A DNA stretch of 23,934 nucleotides from a virus. Location of the stretch: positions 1 to 23,934 of IMG/VR virus record IMGVR_UViG_3300023174_000628. One strand, 5' to 3'. This document shows positions 7,164 through 14,356 of the stretch, one piece after another. The notes beneath the pieces were generated by a model. It was not told the origin of the DNA. It ran no database searches and saw nothing but the letters and a program-made list of their open reading frames with translations. A program made the position numbers and the translations under genes. How positions within the stretch are numbered: position 1 is the stretch's first letter; each line of letters starts with the position of its first letter.

Positions 7164-7288
7164 ACACACCTTAGGACCGCTATGGTGCGTGGCCGGCTGC
7201 TGGCCTGACTGACGGATTCGCTACCCCTAGGTCAAAAGTGAGCACTGTCAAAAGTTACCGCTAAATCTAGCTGCCAATAAGTATCTGC
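7164..7288 (+). ncRNA. Intergenic spacer with candidate structured RNA (7170-7231)
   Basis: This 125-base gap is the longest in the window and is locally GC-rich. Bases 7170-7231 can fold into three nested helices. CUUAGG (7170-7175) pairs with CCUAGG (7226-7231). GGUGCG (7184-7189) pairs with CGCUACC (7219-7225) with U7222 bulged, and its 3' strand abuts the outer helix. GGCC (7191-7194) pairs with GGCC (7202-7205) over a 7-base loop. There is no U-tract after the outer helix, so it is not a classic terminator. An 8-codon frame (7182-7208) lies inside. It could be a cis-regulator of the next gene, a processing site or a small RNA. I do not recognise it as a tRNA or a known riboswitch. No good promoter is visible, and the next ATG lacks a clear Shine-Dalgarno. 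Confidence 0.4.
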
Positions 7289-8392
7289 ATGGCATTCGAC
7301 GAAACCCGTATGTTATTTCCAAATCCCAAAGGATTTGATAACCCAGCATTACTTGATTCTGTCATGGGATACCATCTCATGAAAGATATCGTATGGCCAA
7401 AAAATACATACTTCTATTTGCACAATCAATGGGGTACACACGATAAGAAAACTGTATTGCCTAAAAACCATGACTTATATGTGATCAGTTGGCATATGGA
7501 ACAGATTGATTTTGATTGGCTCGCACTTCAAAACTTGACACAGCCCGTGATAGTGCTATCTGATCAAAAAACCTATGATCCTGAAGTGTGGCCTATCAAT
7601 GTGATTCCTTTGCGTTGGTTTACTTGGCACTTGGCTTTGAAAAAAATGATTGATATGTATGGTATGTCGTTTCACAAAGATATACATTATAAGTTCAGTG
7701 CCTTTTGCAATCGCATCAGTCAAAACAAACTGATAGTGGCCACAACATTGTTGGAAAAAGTCCTACCACAACATCGTTTGGTCAAAGTCGGTACATTTTT
7801 TGAAGAAAAAAATGTGCATCATTGGTCACTCACAGGCAATGCTATGATTGATAACATAGTAGAAACATTTCGACAAAAATATTTTGGACGAGAACTATCC
7901 ATTGATGATTTTGGTACAGATCTGCATCATCATGTCACTGCTAACCCTAACGGCATTGCCTACGAACAAGCTGCCATTAACTTTACCAATGAAAGTTACC
8001 ACTATAGTTTGAAACAGATAGATAATCAACAACTGAGATTGCCAGGGCCCATGACTTCTGAAAAAACTTGGAAGTGTTTGTTAGCCCAAACTGCTTTTGT
8101 GGCAGTAGGACAATATGATACTCACAAGGATCTATGTTCTTTGGGATACAAATTTGATTATGGATTTGATATGAGCTTCGACCAGATTCCTGGAGACATT
8201 GATCGTCTGTGTGCTATCGTTGAACTCATTGACTATCTAGATCAGTATTCAGCGCAGGACTTGTATGAAATGACCAAGGTCAGTACCGAACACAACTATC
8301 ACCATGCAGTTTCTGGTGACTTCTATCAGATCTGTGAAAGTTTCAATCACAGCACACTTGAAAACTTAAACAAGGTATTAAACAATGTTTGA
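7289..8392 (+). CDS. Glycosyltransferase-like protein
   Basis: A 367-aa protein. The N-terminal half resembles a Rossmann-like fold (PVIVLSD near residues 85-91; KLIVATTLLEKVLP near 147-160). The C-terminal part has SEKTWKCLLAQTAFVAVG (from about 258) followed by LGYKFDYGFDMSFDQI and an Arg-containing helix. This S/T-EKT-plus-GY layout is one I associate with uncharacterised glycosyltransferase-like proteins of marine phages and of bacteria. The exact fold, donor and acceptor are unknown. There is no signal peptide. No Shine-Dalgarno precedes the ATG, and the candidate RNA lies just upstream. It overlaps the DegT-like gene by eight bases, suggesting both act on one sugar. Codon use looks more AT-rich than the replication genes, consistent with an acquired cassette. 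Confidence 0.5.
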   Translation: MAFDETRMLFPNPKGFDNPALLDSVMGYHLMKDIVWPKNTYFYLHNQWGTHDKKTVLPKNHDLYVISWHMEQIDFDWLALQNLTQPVIVLSDQKTYDPEVWPINVIPLRWFTWHLALKKMIDMYGMSFHKDIHYKFSAFCNRISQNKLIVATTLLEKVLPQHRLVKVGTFFEEKNVHHWSLTGNAMIDNIVETFRQKYFGRELSIDDFGTDLHHHVTANPNGIAYEQAAINFTNESYHYSLKQIDNQQLRLPGPMTSEKTWKCLLAQTAFVAVGQYDTHKDLCSLGYKFDYGFDMSFDQIPGDIDRLCAIVELIDYLDQYSAQDLYEMTKVSTEHNYHHAVSGDFYQICESFNHSTLENLNKVLNNV

Positions 8393-8999
8393 AACTGTGA
8401 GAGAGTTTGAAATACAAGTAGCGAAGTTCTATGGTGCGCCTTGTGCCGTGGCCACTGACTGTGCTACTCATGCGTTGGAACTGTGTCTCAGAGCCACTGA
8501 CTTTGATAACATCACAGTACCAGTGCGAACCTATGTCAGTGTACCAATGACATTGATCAAGTTGAACAAACATTGGTCTTGGCGAGATCAACCTTGGCAA
8601 GATTTTTACTATTTGGGCAACACCAATATCATTGATGCCGCGGTGTATTGGCAAAAGAATGGATACATCGCAGGCACTATGATGGCGCTGAGTTTTCAGT
8701 TTAAAAAACACCTCAGCACGACCAAAGGTGGAATGATACTGCTGGATGATCCAAAACTAGCACAGCTCTTGCGGCGTATGTCCTATGATGGTAGAGATTT
8801 GTCCAAACCTTGGGCAGAACAACTGATAGACACCGTGGGCTACCATTATTACATGACACCAGAAACTGCACAGCTAGGATTAGCAAGGCTGGCCCAAGCT
8901 AAACTGGAACCTGCCAGGCGATGGGATTATACTGACTACCCGTATTTGCCTGACTTTCCGGTATTTGGTGAAACGCCCATTGACATTGGCACACAATAG
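8385..8999 (+). CDS. Half-size DegT/DnrJ/EryC1/StrS aminotransferase-like protein (copy A)
   Basis: A 204-aa relative of the DegT family of PLP-dependent sugar aminotransferases, whose normal members are near 370-400 aa. Family landmarks appear in order: a GAPCAVATDCATHALELCLR start of the fold (17-36), IIDAA (82-86) with the Asp that contacts the pyridine nitrogen, SFQFKK (103-108) with the PLP lysine, then GG and DD (115-122). SYDGRD (133-138) and GYHYYMTPETAQLGLARL (152-169) follow. The segment between the first and second landmarks is shortened and the C-terminal small domain is missing. Activity as an aminotransferase is therefore uncertain; it may be a dehydratase-like or PLP-binding derivative. 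A paralogue lies near the right end of the window. The -35 box of the next gene is inside its last codons. Confidence 0.75.
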   Translation: MFETVREFEIQVAKFYGAPCAVATDCATHALELCLRATDFDNITVPVRTYVSVPMTLIKLNKHWSWRDQPWQDFYYLGNTNIIDAAVYWQKNGYIAGTMMALSFQFKKHLSTTKGGMILLDDPKLAQLLRRMSYDGRDLSKPWAEQLIDTVGYHYYMTPETAQLGLARLAQAKLEPARRWDYTDYPYLPDFPVFGETPIDIGTQ

Positions 9000-9007
9000 T
9001 GTATAAT
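8980..9007 (+). promoter_or_regulatory. Perfect sigma70-type promoter for the dsbA-like gene
   Basis: TTGACA (8980-8985) and TATAAT (9002-9007) match both consensus boxes exactly with a 16-base spacer. The -35 lies in the end of the upstream coding region and the -10 just after its stop. Transcription would start near 9014, leaving a leader of about 15 bases with an AAGGAG Shine-Dalgarno at 9017-9022. A host-type promoter of this strength in a T4-like phage suggests immediate-early expression. Confidence 0.8.
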
Positions 9008-9028
9008 CATAAAACAAAGGAGATCCAC

Positions 9029-9286
9029 ATGGACAAAACATTCAACGGCGAACAGAAAATCAAACTCACACAGATCATCAATGAAGGCATGCAGGTCATG
9101 CATGAGATCGAAACTCTCAATGGCGGTCTCAGTGACACCATTAAAGCAGTGGCCGAAGAGTTAGAAATCAAACCTAGTGTTCTTAAAAAAGCCATTCGCT
9201 TGGCACACAAAGCCGAGTTTGGTCGCGAACAGCAAGATCATGCCTTGCTGGAAACTATTTTGACCACTGTTGGCAAAACTCTTTAA
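9029..9286 (+). CDS. dsbA: DsbA-like double-stranded DNA-binding protein
   Basis: An 85-aa, all-helical protein that resembles T4 DsbA, a small protein that binds double-stranded DNA near late promoters and helps late transcription. The clearest resemblance is in the last 50 residues: a helix ending AEELEIKPSVLKKAIRLAHK, then a polar loop and a final acidic helix (HALLETILTTVGK), close to the length and layout of the T4 protein (89 aa). I chose the ATG at 9029 because AAGGAG lies six bases upstream. The in-frame start at 8999 would lie upstream of the -10 box. It is driven by the perfect promoter upstream. Other small DNA-binding proteins are possible, but the context of replication genes fits. 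Confidence 0.6.
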   Translation: MDKTFNGEQKIKLTQIINEGMQVMHEIETLNGGLSDTIKAVAEELEIKPSVLKKAIRLAHKAEFGREQQDHALLETILTTVGKTL

Positions 9287-9288
9287 AT
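9260..9288 (+). promoter_or_regulatory. Weak candidate promoter ahead of gene 43
   Basis: TTGACC (9260-9265), a 17-base spacer and TTAAAT (9283-9288) give a five-of-six -35 and a four-of-six -10. The overlapping TTTAAATA (9282-9289) is one base from the T4 late consensus TATAAATA. Either could start a transcript of about 70 bases ahead of the polymerase gene. Both overlap the end of the dsbA frame. Confidence 0.3.
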
Positions 9289-9307
9289 ACTGCGTTGACA
9301 GCGTATC

Positions 9308-9360
9308 GCCCACGTCACGGGCATGTAGAACGGTATGTGCGAGCCATAAGTCGCCAGGAG
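9308..9360 (+). promoter_or_regulatory. Gene 43 leader with two hairpins; possible translational operator
   Basis: The 78 bases between dsbA and gene 43 hold two small hairpins. GCCC (9308-9311) pairs with GGGC (9319-9322) over seven bases. GCGA (9339-9342) pairs with UCGC (9351-9354) over an eight-base loop, one base before the AGGAG Shine-Dalgarno (9356-9360). T4 gp43 represses its own translation by binding a hairpin with an eight-base loop just upstream of its ribosome binding site, so the second hairpin has the right place and loop size. The loop sequence differs from T4, so this is inference. Confidence 0.35.
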
Positions 9361-9364
9361 AACA

Positions 9365-12025
9365 ATGAGTTACGTAGACGCACTATTTGATCGTGAACAC
9401 GATCGCATTCATGTAGTAGAACGCCGGAATGGTCTTCGCGAGTATCGCGAATATCCAGCTACCTATATCTTCTACTACGATGATCCTCGAGGCAAGTTCC
9501 GTAGTATCTATGGTAACTCTGTTTCAAGATTTTCCACACGCAACAACAAAGAGTTCCGCAAAGAACTACGCATCCAAAGCGGCAAAGCCATCTATGAGTC
9601 GGACATCAATCCTGTGTTCCGATGCTTTGAAGAGAACTACAAAGGACAAGATGCTCCTAGATTGCAGACATGCTTCTTCGACATCGAAGTAGACTTCGAT
9701 CCCGAGCGTGGCTTTTCAAAGCCTGAAGATCCATTCAATCCCATCACTGCTATATCTGTATATCTTGATTGGTTAGATCAACTGGTCACTCTGGTGATTC
9801 CGCCCAAACACATGAGTGCTGAAACCGCGCAAGAGATTGCCGGGCAGTTTGAGAATACCATGGTATTCAAACGTGAAGAGGACATGCTGAACACATTCCT
9901 TGATCTCATTGACGATGCTGATGTGTTATCGGGTTGGAACTCAGAAGGCTTTGATATACCCTACACCATCATGCGCATCACTCGTGTGTTGAGCAAAGAT
10001 GACACTCGTAGGATGTGTCTCTGGGGACAGTTACCCAAGCAAAGAACTTTCGAACGCTTTGGTGCTGAGAACTTGACCTTTGATTTGATTGGTCGGGTAC
10101 ACATGGACTATATGCAACTTTACAGGAAGTACACTTATGAAGAACGCCATTCCTACTCGCTGGATGCCATCGGCGATCATGAGCTTGGAGAGAGAAAAAC
10201 TCAGTTTGAGGGAACGCTGGATCAACTCTACAATCAAAACTTCAAGACATTCATCGACTACAACAGACAAGATACAATGCTCCTTGCAAGACTGGACAAA
10301 AAACTCAGATTCCTTGATCTCGCAAACGAACTCGCACATGCCAACACCGTGTTACTCCAGACTACAATGGGAGCCGTCGCTGTCACAGAACAAGCAATCA
10401 TCAATGAAGCACACGAACGAGGACTAGTAGTACCTAACCGCAAGGAGAGACTCACAGATGAAGACACACAAGCCGCAGGTGCCTATGTTGCTTATCCCAA
10501 AAAAGGCATACACGAATGGGTCGGTGCCATTGACATCAACTCGCTGTATCCCTCGGCTATTAGAGCCCTCAACATGGCGCCAGAAACCATCGTTGGACAA
10601 CTCCGGCCGATAATGACTGACCGGTATATCCGGGACAAGATGAACTCAGGTGCCAGCTTTGCGGCTGCCTGGGAAGGCTTGTTTGGTAGCCTTGAGTATA
10701 CTGCTGTGATGGAACAAAAGCCTGGCACAGAGATCACCATAGATTGGCAAGACGGTGAAGAGACTGTACACTCAGCCGCTGAAATATGGCACATGATCTT
10801 TGACAGCAATCAGCCCTGGATACTCAGCGCCAATGGCACTATATTCACGTATGAAAACGAAGGCGTGATCCCAGGATTGCTGGCACGTTGGTACAGAGAG
10901 CGCAAAGAACTACAAGCCCGCCTCAAAGAGGCCACGACAAAACAAGACCAAGAGTTCTGGGACAAGCGTCAGTTGGTCAAGAAGATTAACTTGAATAGCT
11001 TGTATGGCGCCATCTTGAATCCGGGTTGCAGATTCTTTGACAAACGCATTGGACAGAGTACCACGCTCACAGGTCGTGCCATCGCCTTCCACATGGACAG
11101 TTTTGTCAATGAGTGTATCACGGGCAAGTATGACCATGTAGGCGAGGCCATAATCTACGGTGACACAGACTCTGTATACTTCAGTGCTTGGCCAGTGCTC
11201 AAGAAAGAAGTCGAAGAAGGTCGTATGCCCTGGTCAAAAGAAATGTGTGTACAGCTCTATGATTCAATCGCTGATCAAGTGAATCAAAGTTTTCCTGGGT
11301 TCATGGAACAGGCTTTCCATTGTCCTAGAGAAATGGGATCCATTATCAAAGGCGGCCGAGAGCTTGTGGCAGATCGCAGTTTGTTTATTACCAAGAAACG
11401 TTACGCTGTCAACATCTATGACAAAGAAGGCAAGCGCAAAGATGTCGACGGCAAAACAGGATCAATCAAGGCCATGGGGCTTGACCTGAAACGCAGTGAC
11501 ACACCCAAGGTCATCCAGGACTTTTTGTGGGACTTACTGCAACGTGTACTCACTGGAGCAGGCAAGGACGAAATCGTAGAGCGTATCCGCGAATTCAAGT
11601 ATGAGTTCAAAGAGCGACCAGGCTGGGAGAAAGGTTCACCCAAGCGTGTAAACAATCTTACCCAGTATCAAAAGAAAGAAGAACGCGAAGGCAAAGCCAA
11701 CATGCCCGGACATGTACGTGCGGCCATGAACTGGAATAACATGCGAAAGATGCATAACGATAACTATTCGATGCAGATCGTAGATGGCATGAAAACCATC
11801 GTATGCAAACTCAAGTCAAACGCCTTGGGGTGGACATCAATAGGTTATCCCACAGATGAGATGCATCTCCCACAATGGTTCAAAGAACTGCCTTTTGATG
11901 ATGGTGAAATGGAAGCCACTGTGGTAGATCAAAAGATCGAAAACTTACTAGGAGTGTTGGGATGGGATTTGGCCGGAGAAACCAATACCACTAACACTTT
12001 CCAATCTTTGTTTACATTTGAATGA
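9365..12025 (+). CDS. 43: Family B DNA polymerase, T4 gp43-like
   Basis: The replicative DNA polymerase with 3'-5' proofreading, 886 aa against 898 for T4 gp43. Exonuclease motifs: ExoI FFDIEVD (Asp106, Glu108), ExoII GWNSEGFDIPY (Asp197) and ExoIII YNRQD (Tyr299, Asp303). Polymerase motifs: A DINSLYPS (Asp390), B KKINLNSLYGAI (539-550) and C YGDTDSVY (Asp600, Asp602), with a later KKRY. All catalytic acidic residues are present, so the enzyme should be active. The last ten residues (NTFQSLFTFE) resemble the C-terminal clamp-binding peptide of gp43, fitting the gp45-like clamp encoded two genes downstream. AGGAG lies four bases before the ATG. The stop overlaps the methyltransferase-like gene by four bases. 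Confidence 0.97.
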   Translation: MSYVDALFDREHDRIHVVERRNGLREYREYPATYIFYYDDPRGKFRSIYGNSVSRFSTRNNKEFRKELRIQSGKAIYESDINPVFRCFEENYKGQDAPRLQTCFFDIEVDFDPERGFSKPEDPFNPITAISVYLDWLDQLVTLVIPPKHMSAETAQEIAGQFENTMVFKREEDMLNTFLDLIDDADVLSGWNSEGFDIPYTIMRITRVLSKDDTRRMCLWGQLPKQRTFERFGAENLTFDLIGRVHMDYMQLYRKYTYEERHSYSLDAIGDHELGERKTQFEGTLDQLYNQNFKTFIDYNRQDTMLLARLDKKLRFLDLANELAHANTVLLQTTMGAVAVTEQAIINEAHERGLVVPNRKERLTDEDTQAAGAYVAYPKKGIHEWVGAIDINSLYPSAIRALNMAPETIVGQLRPIMTDRYIRDKMNSGASFAAAWEGLFGSLEYTAVMEQKPGTEITIDWQDGEETVHSAAEIWHMIFDSNQPWILSANGTIFTYENEGVIPGLLARWYRERKELQARLKEATTKQDQEFWDKRQLVKKINLNSLYGAILNPGCRFFDKRIGQSTTLTGRAIAFHMDSFVNECITGKYDHVGEAIIYGDTDSVYFSAWPVLKKEVEEGRMPWSKEMCVQLYDSIADQVNQSFPGFMEQAFHCPREMGSIIKGGRELVADRSLFITKKRYAVNIYDKEGKRKDVDGKTGSIKAMGLDLKRSDTPKVIQDFLWDLLQRVLTGAGKDEIVERIREFKYEFKERPGWEKGSPKRVNNLTQYQKKEEREGKANMPGHVRAAMNWNNMRKMHNDNYSMQIVDGMKTIVCKLKSNALGWTSIGYPTDEMHLPQWFKELPFDDGEMEATVVDQKIENLLGVLGWDLAGETNTTNTFQSLFTFE

Positions 12026-12966
12026 AGCTCAGCAGACTTATCACATACAAACACATGGTTGACGGATTGACAGTCAACCACGTCAACGATGAAATCGAAC
12101 GGTTGTTACAGCATGTAGAAACCGACCTGGCCATACAACAGATTGATTTTGAAAACATCAAACAACGTGTGAGCATGAATAAAAAGTTGGTACTAAACAC
12201 ACTCACAGCTATCAATACTGATTTACAAACTTTCAAGAAAGAGTTGACTAAGTTCGTTGATGACATCGAACAACCGTACTATGCCAAGAGTGTGACTATG
12301 TATCAAGAAGGGTTGCACGATACAGCTGACTATATTTTAGATCGTCACAGCTTTAAAAAACTGTTGTACGAGCCAGAGACCTTTGATTTCTTCTGTAACA
12401 GAGTGAGAGGTCATGCCAGTTGGCAATGGCCTGCCATGGAGATTAGACCAGCTCATTGCGAAGTCACTGAATCGTTGACTGCCTGTGATCCATTGTATCT
12501 AGTGGACCTCGATACAGATCTTTTTAAGATAGCAAAGACCAAATGGACCCCCGAGTATCAACGTAGATTGAGATATTATACCGTTAACGAACAGGATAAA
12601 AAAATATTCCATCAACTGCCGCAGGCACAGTTTGGATTGATTGTGTCTGTGGACTTTTTCAACTTCAGACCGTTGGACCTTATCGAACGCTATCTCAAAG
12701 AAATATTTGGCTTGTTGCGACCAGGTGGCATGGCTATTTTTACCTATAACAACTGCGACTATCCAATAGGGGTTGACAATTTTGAGAATTCGTATTATTG
12801 TTATACACCCGGCAGGCAAGTCAAAGAAATCAGTACGCAGATAGGATTTAAAATAGCATCAAGTTTTGATTTAGAAAACAACGTGAGTTGGTTAGAACTC
12901 AGGAGACCAGGCACAAGATCCACCTTGCGAGGCGGACAAACATTGGGCAGAGTAGAAAGTATTTAA
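12022..12966 (+). CDS. SAM-dependent methyltransferase-like protein with helical N-terminus
   Basis: A 314-aa protein. Residues 20-90 are helical and probably coiled coil. The C-terminal part looks like a class I Rossmann methyltransferase. AMEIRPAHCEVTESL (138-152) sits where motif I should be, LYLVDLD (158-164) provides the acidic residue after strand 2, and FGLIVSVDFFNF (204-215) matches motif IV. LLRPGGMAIFTYNN (231-244) matches the usual post-IV loop and strand. Motif I has lost its typical Gly-x-Gly, so SAM binding may be changed or absent. The substrate is unknown; DNA, RNA or a small molecule are all possible. It lies between gp43 and gp45, where T4 keeps clamp-loader genes. A 7-bp hairpin sits at 12057-12079, near the start of the frame. 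Confidence 0.6.
   Translation: MKLSRLITYKHMVDGLTVNHVNDEIERLLQHVETDLAIQQIDFENIKQRVSMNKKLVLNTLTAINTDLQTFKKELTKFVDDIEQPYYAKSVTMYQEGLHDTADYILDRHSFKKLLYEPETFDFFCNRVRGHASWQWPAMEIRPAHCEVTESLTACDPLYLVDLDTDLFKIAKTKWTPEYQRRLRYYTVNEQDKKIFHQLPQAQFGLIVSVDFFNFRPLDLIERYLKEIFGLLRPGGMAIFTYNNCDYPIGVDNFENSYYCYTPGRQVKEISTQIGFKIASSFDLENNVSWLELRRPGTRSTLRGGQTLGRVESI
12773..12801 (+). promoter_or_regulatory. Possible internal promoter ahead of the clamp gene
   Basis: TTGACA (12773-12778) matches the -35 consensus exactly and is followed after 17 bases by TATTGT (12796-12801), which matches four of six -10 positions. It lies in the methyltransferase-like gene about 170 bases before the clamp start. The weak -10 makes this uncertain. 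Confidence 0.3.
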
Positions 12967-12977
12967 ATGGAGAAAAT

Positions 12978-13709
12978 ATGAGAGATCACTTATTAGATTT
13001 AGTAGAACACAGTTATGACCTTGGATGTATTGAACTAGTCAAGATCACAGGCACAGACAAAGAAACACAGATGGATGCCATCGCAGTAGACAAAAGCGTG
13101 GTAATACAGGCCAAGTTCCATGCGCCAGTGGCCGATTTCATTGGCACGTTTGGCATGCCAAACCTCAGCAAACTTAAAATCTTACTGAACCTACAAGAAT
13201 ACAAAGAAGATGCAAAAATCACAGTCACACGCCAGAACCGCAACGGCGTGGATTCACCGGTAGGCTTGCACTTTGAAAACAAAGTTGGCGATTTTAAAAA
13301 TGACTATCGCTTCATGGTAGCCGAAGTAGTTGCAGAACAACTCAAACAGTTCAAGATGAAACCAGTGCCTTGGTCTGTAGAGTTCGAGCCCACTGTGGCA
13401 TCAATCCAGCGTCTCAAGATGCAGGCGCAGGCCAATGCAGAAACACCCAACTTCATGGCCAAGACAGAAAATGGTGATCTAAAGTTTTTCTTTGGTGACC
13501 ATTCAACACACGCCGGAGACTTTGTGTTCCATCCTGGTGTGAGTGGTAAACTTACCCGTCCATGGCTATGGCCAGTGTCGCAGTTTATTGCTATCATGAA
13601 TCTCACCGGTGATAAGACCGTGCGTATCAGCGATGACGGCGCTACCAAGATTACTGTGGATTCTGGCATCGCTGTTTACGATTACATCCTTCCAGCACTC
13701 AGCAAGTGA
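12978..13709 (+). CDS. 45: Sliding clamp, gp45-like DNA polymerase processivity factor
   Basis: A 243-aa protein (T4 gp45 is 228 aa) with the alternating strands and short helices of a sliding clamp. The N-terminal helix LLDLVEHSYD is followed by a strand-rich domain with FIGTFGMPNLSKLKILL at about residues 54-70. A second domain ends in SQFIAIMNLTGDKTVRI and YDYILPAL. A trimeric ring around DNA that tethers gp43 is the expected role. Sequence similarity to T4 itself is weak; the assignment rests on layout, length and the position close to gene 43, whose C-terminal peptide suits clamp binding. I chose the ATG at 12978 because GGAG lies about six bases upstream. An upstream in-frame TTG would overlap the previous gene heavily. 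The stop overlaps the next GTG by four bases. Confidence 0.7.
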   Translation: MRDHLLDLVEHSYDLGCIELVKITGTDKETQMDAIAVDKSVVIQAKFHAPVADFIGTFGMPNLSKLKILLNLQEYKEDAKITVTRQNRNGVDSPVGLHFENKVGDFKNDYRFMVAEVVAEQLKQFKMKPVPWSVEFEPTVASIQRLKMQAQANAETPNFMAKTENGDLKFFFGDHSTHAGDFVFHPGVSGKLTRPWLWPVSQFIAIMNLTGDKTVRISDDGATKITVDSGIAVYDYILPALSK

Positions 13710-14356
13710 TCAGAGACGTAGTCCGATACCAACCTCCCCAACACTGGGGAGTGTTGTTCATTGACTGCTGGCATGCGGGCGGCCAAAACGATGCATTTTA
13801 TCATCAGGTCGTAGATCGATTAAAACAGTTTTCGGTGTCAGCGACGGTGTGTTGTACGGTTGATTTAAAGATTGACTATCAAGACGTTTCTGTGTATAAT
13901 ACATTGAGTCGGTATCTTTGGAATCCCAGTGGCATAAGCGAGCACACCAATCAAAACGTGTTGCTGGATCTAATCAAAGCCGCCGGGAAACAAGAAACGA
14001 GTCGTGTATTGAGGAATAATATTTTCAACAATGACACAGTTTGTCTATATAGAAGAGAAACCTTCAATCATCATGCTCAATATCATGCAGAGGGTATCAA
14101 AGATTGGATAGTAGTTGGAAGTGCATGGAAAATGTGTATACATCATGGCCCCTTGGGCATAGATCGTCTGGTAGATGTAGGAGATCACAAGTTCCACATA
14201 TTTCCTGAGTGGAGTATACAAACAGAAAAACAAGAACCACCGAGCCTACAGGACATACACGATGATTTTTATGTATGGGCACCCATAGCAGATGGTGGAT
14301 TTAGATTGATAACAAGAGCACAAAATCACAAATGGTTCGAGAACAAGACGACTTAA
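13706..14356 (+). CDS. Hypothetical protein, GTG start
   Basis: A 216-aa soluble protein that I cannot place. It begins with a basic turn, then a hydrophobic strand, GVLFIDCWHAGGQND (about residues 15-29), that looks like the first strand and loop of a Rossmann-like domain. A similar strand-Asp layout is seen in cysteine hydrolases, but no complete active site is recognisable. The middle has a WNPSG segment (about 72-76), and the C-terminal half is rich in Trp and His. The GTG overlaps the clamp stop by four bases, the only start option that fits the local coupling. A strong promoter-like sequence lies inside the gene, and its end overlaps the next gene by 25 bases. Confidence 0.6.
   Translation: MIRDVVRYQPPQHWGVLFIDCWHAGGQNDAFYHQVVDRLKQFSVSATVCCTVDLKIDYQDVSVYNTLSRYLWNPSGISEHTNQNVLLDLIKAAGKQETSRVLRNNIFNNDTVCLYRRETFNHHAQYHAEGIKDWIVVGSAWKMCIHHGPLGIDRLVDVGDHKFHIFPEWSIQTEKQEPPSLQDIHDDFYVWAPIADGGFRLITRAQNHKWFENKTT
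13872..13900 (+). promoter_or_regulatory. Near-consensus sigma70-type promoter upstream of the TGT/DpdA-like gene
   Basis: TTGACT (13872-13877), a 17-base spacer and TATAAT (13895-13900) differ from consensus at one base. The site lies inside the upstream coding frame. The predicted transcript would start near 13907 and run about 425 bases before the transglycosylase ATG, long enough to hold a regulatory leader or to be a promoter for a group of downstream genes. Confidence 0.6.

Noticed and set aside
7170-7231. Reading the paired spacer element as a tRNA
   Set aside because: No 7-bp acceptor stem, no T-loop TTCGA-type sequence with a 5-bp stem, and no anticodon arm in the right place.
7170-7231. 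Reading the same element as a rho-independent terminator
   Set aside because: No T-run follows the outer helix.
9295-9326. TTGACA at 9295-9300 as a -35 for gene 43
   Set aside because: No acceptable -10 at 16 to 18 bases; the region there is CG-rich and forms a hairpin stem.
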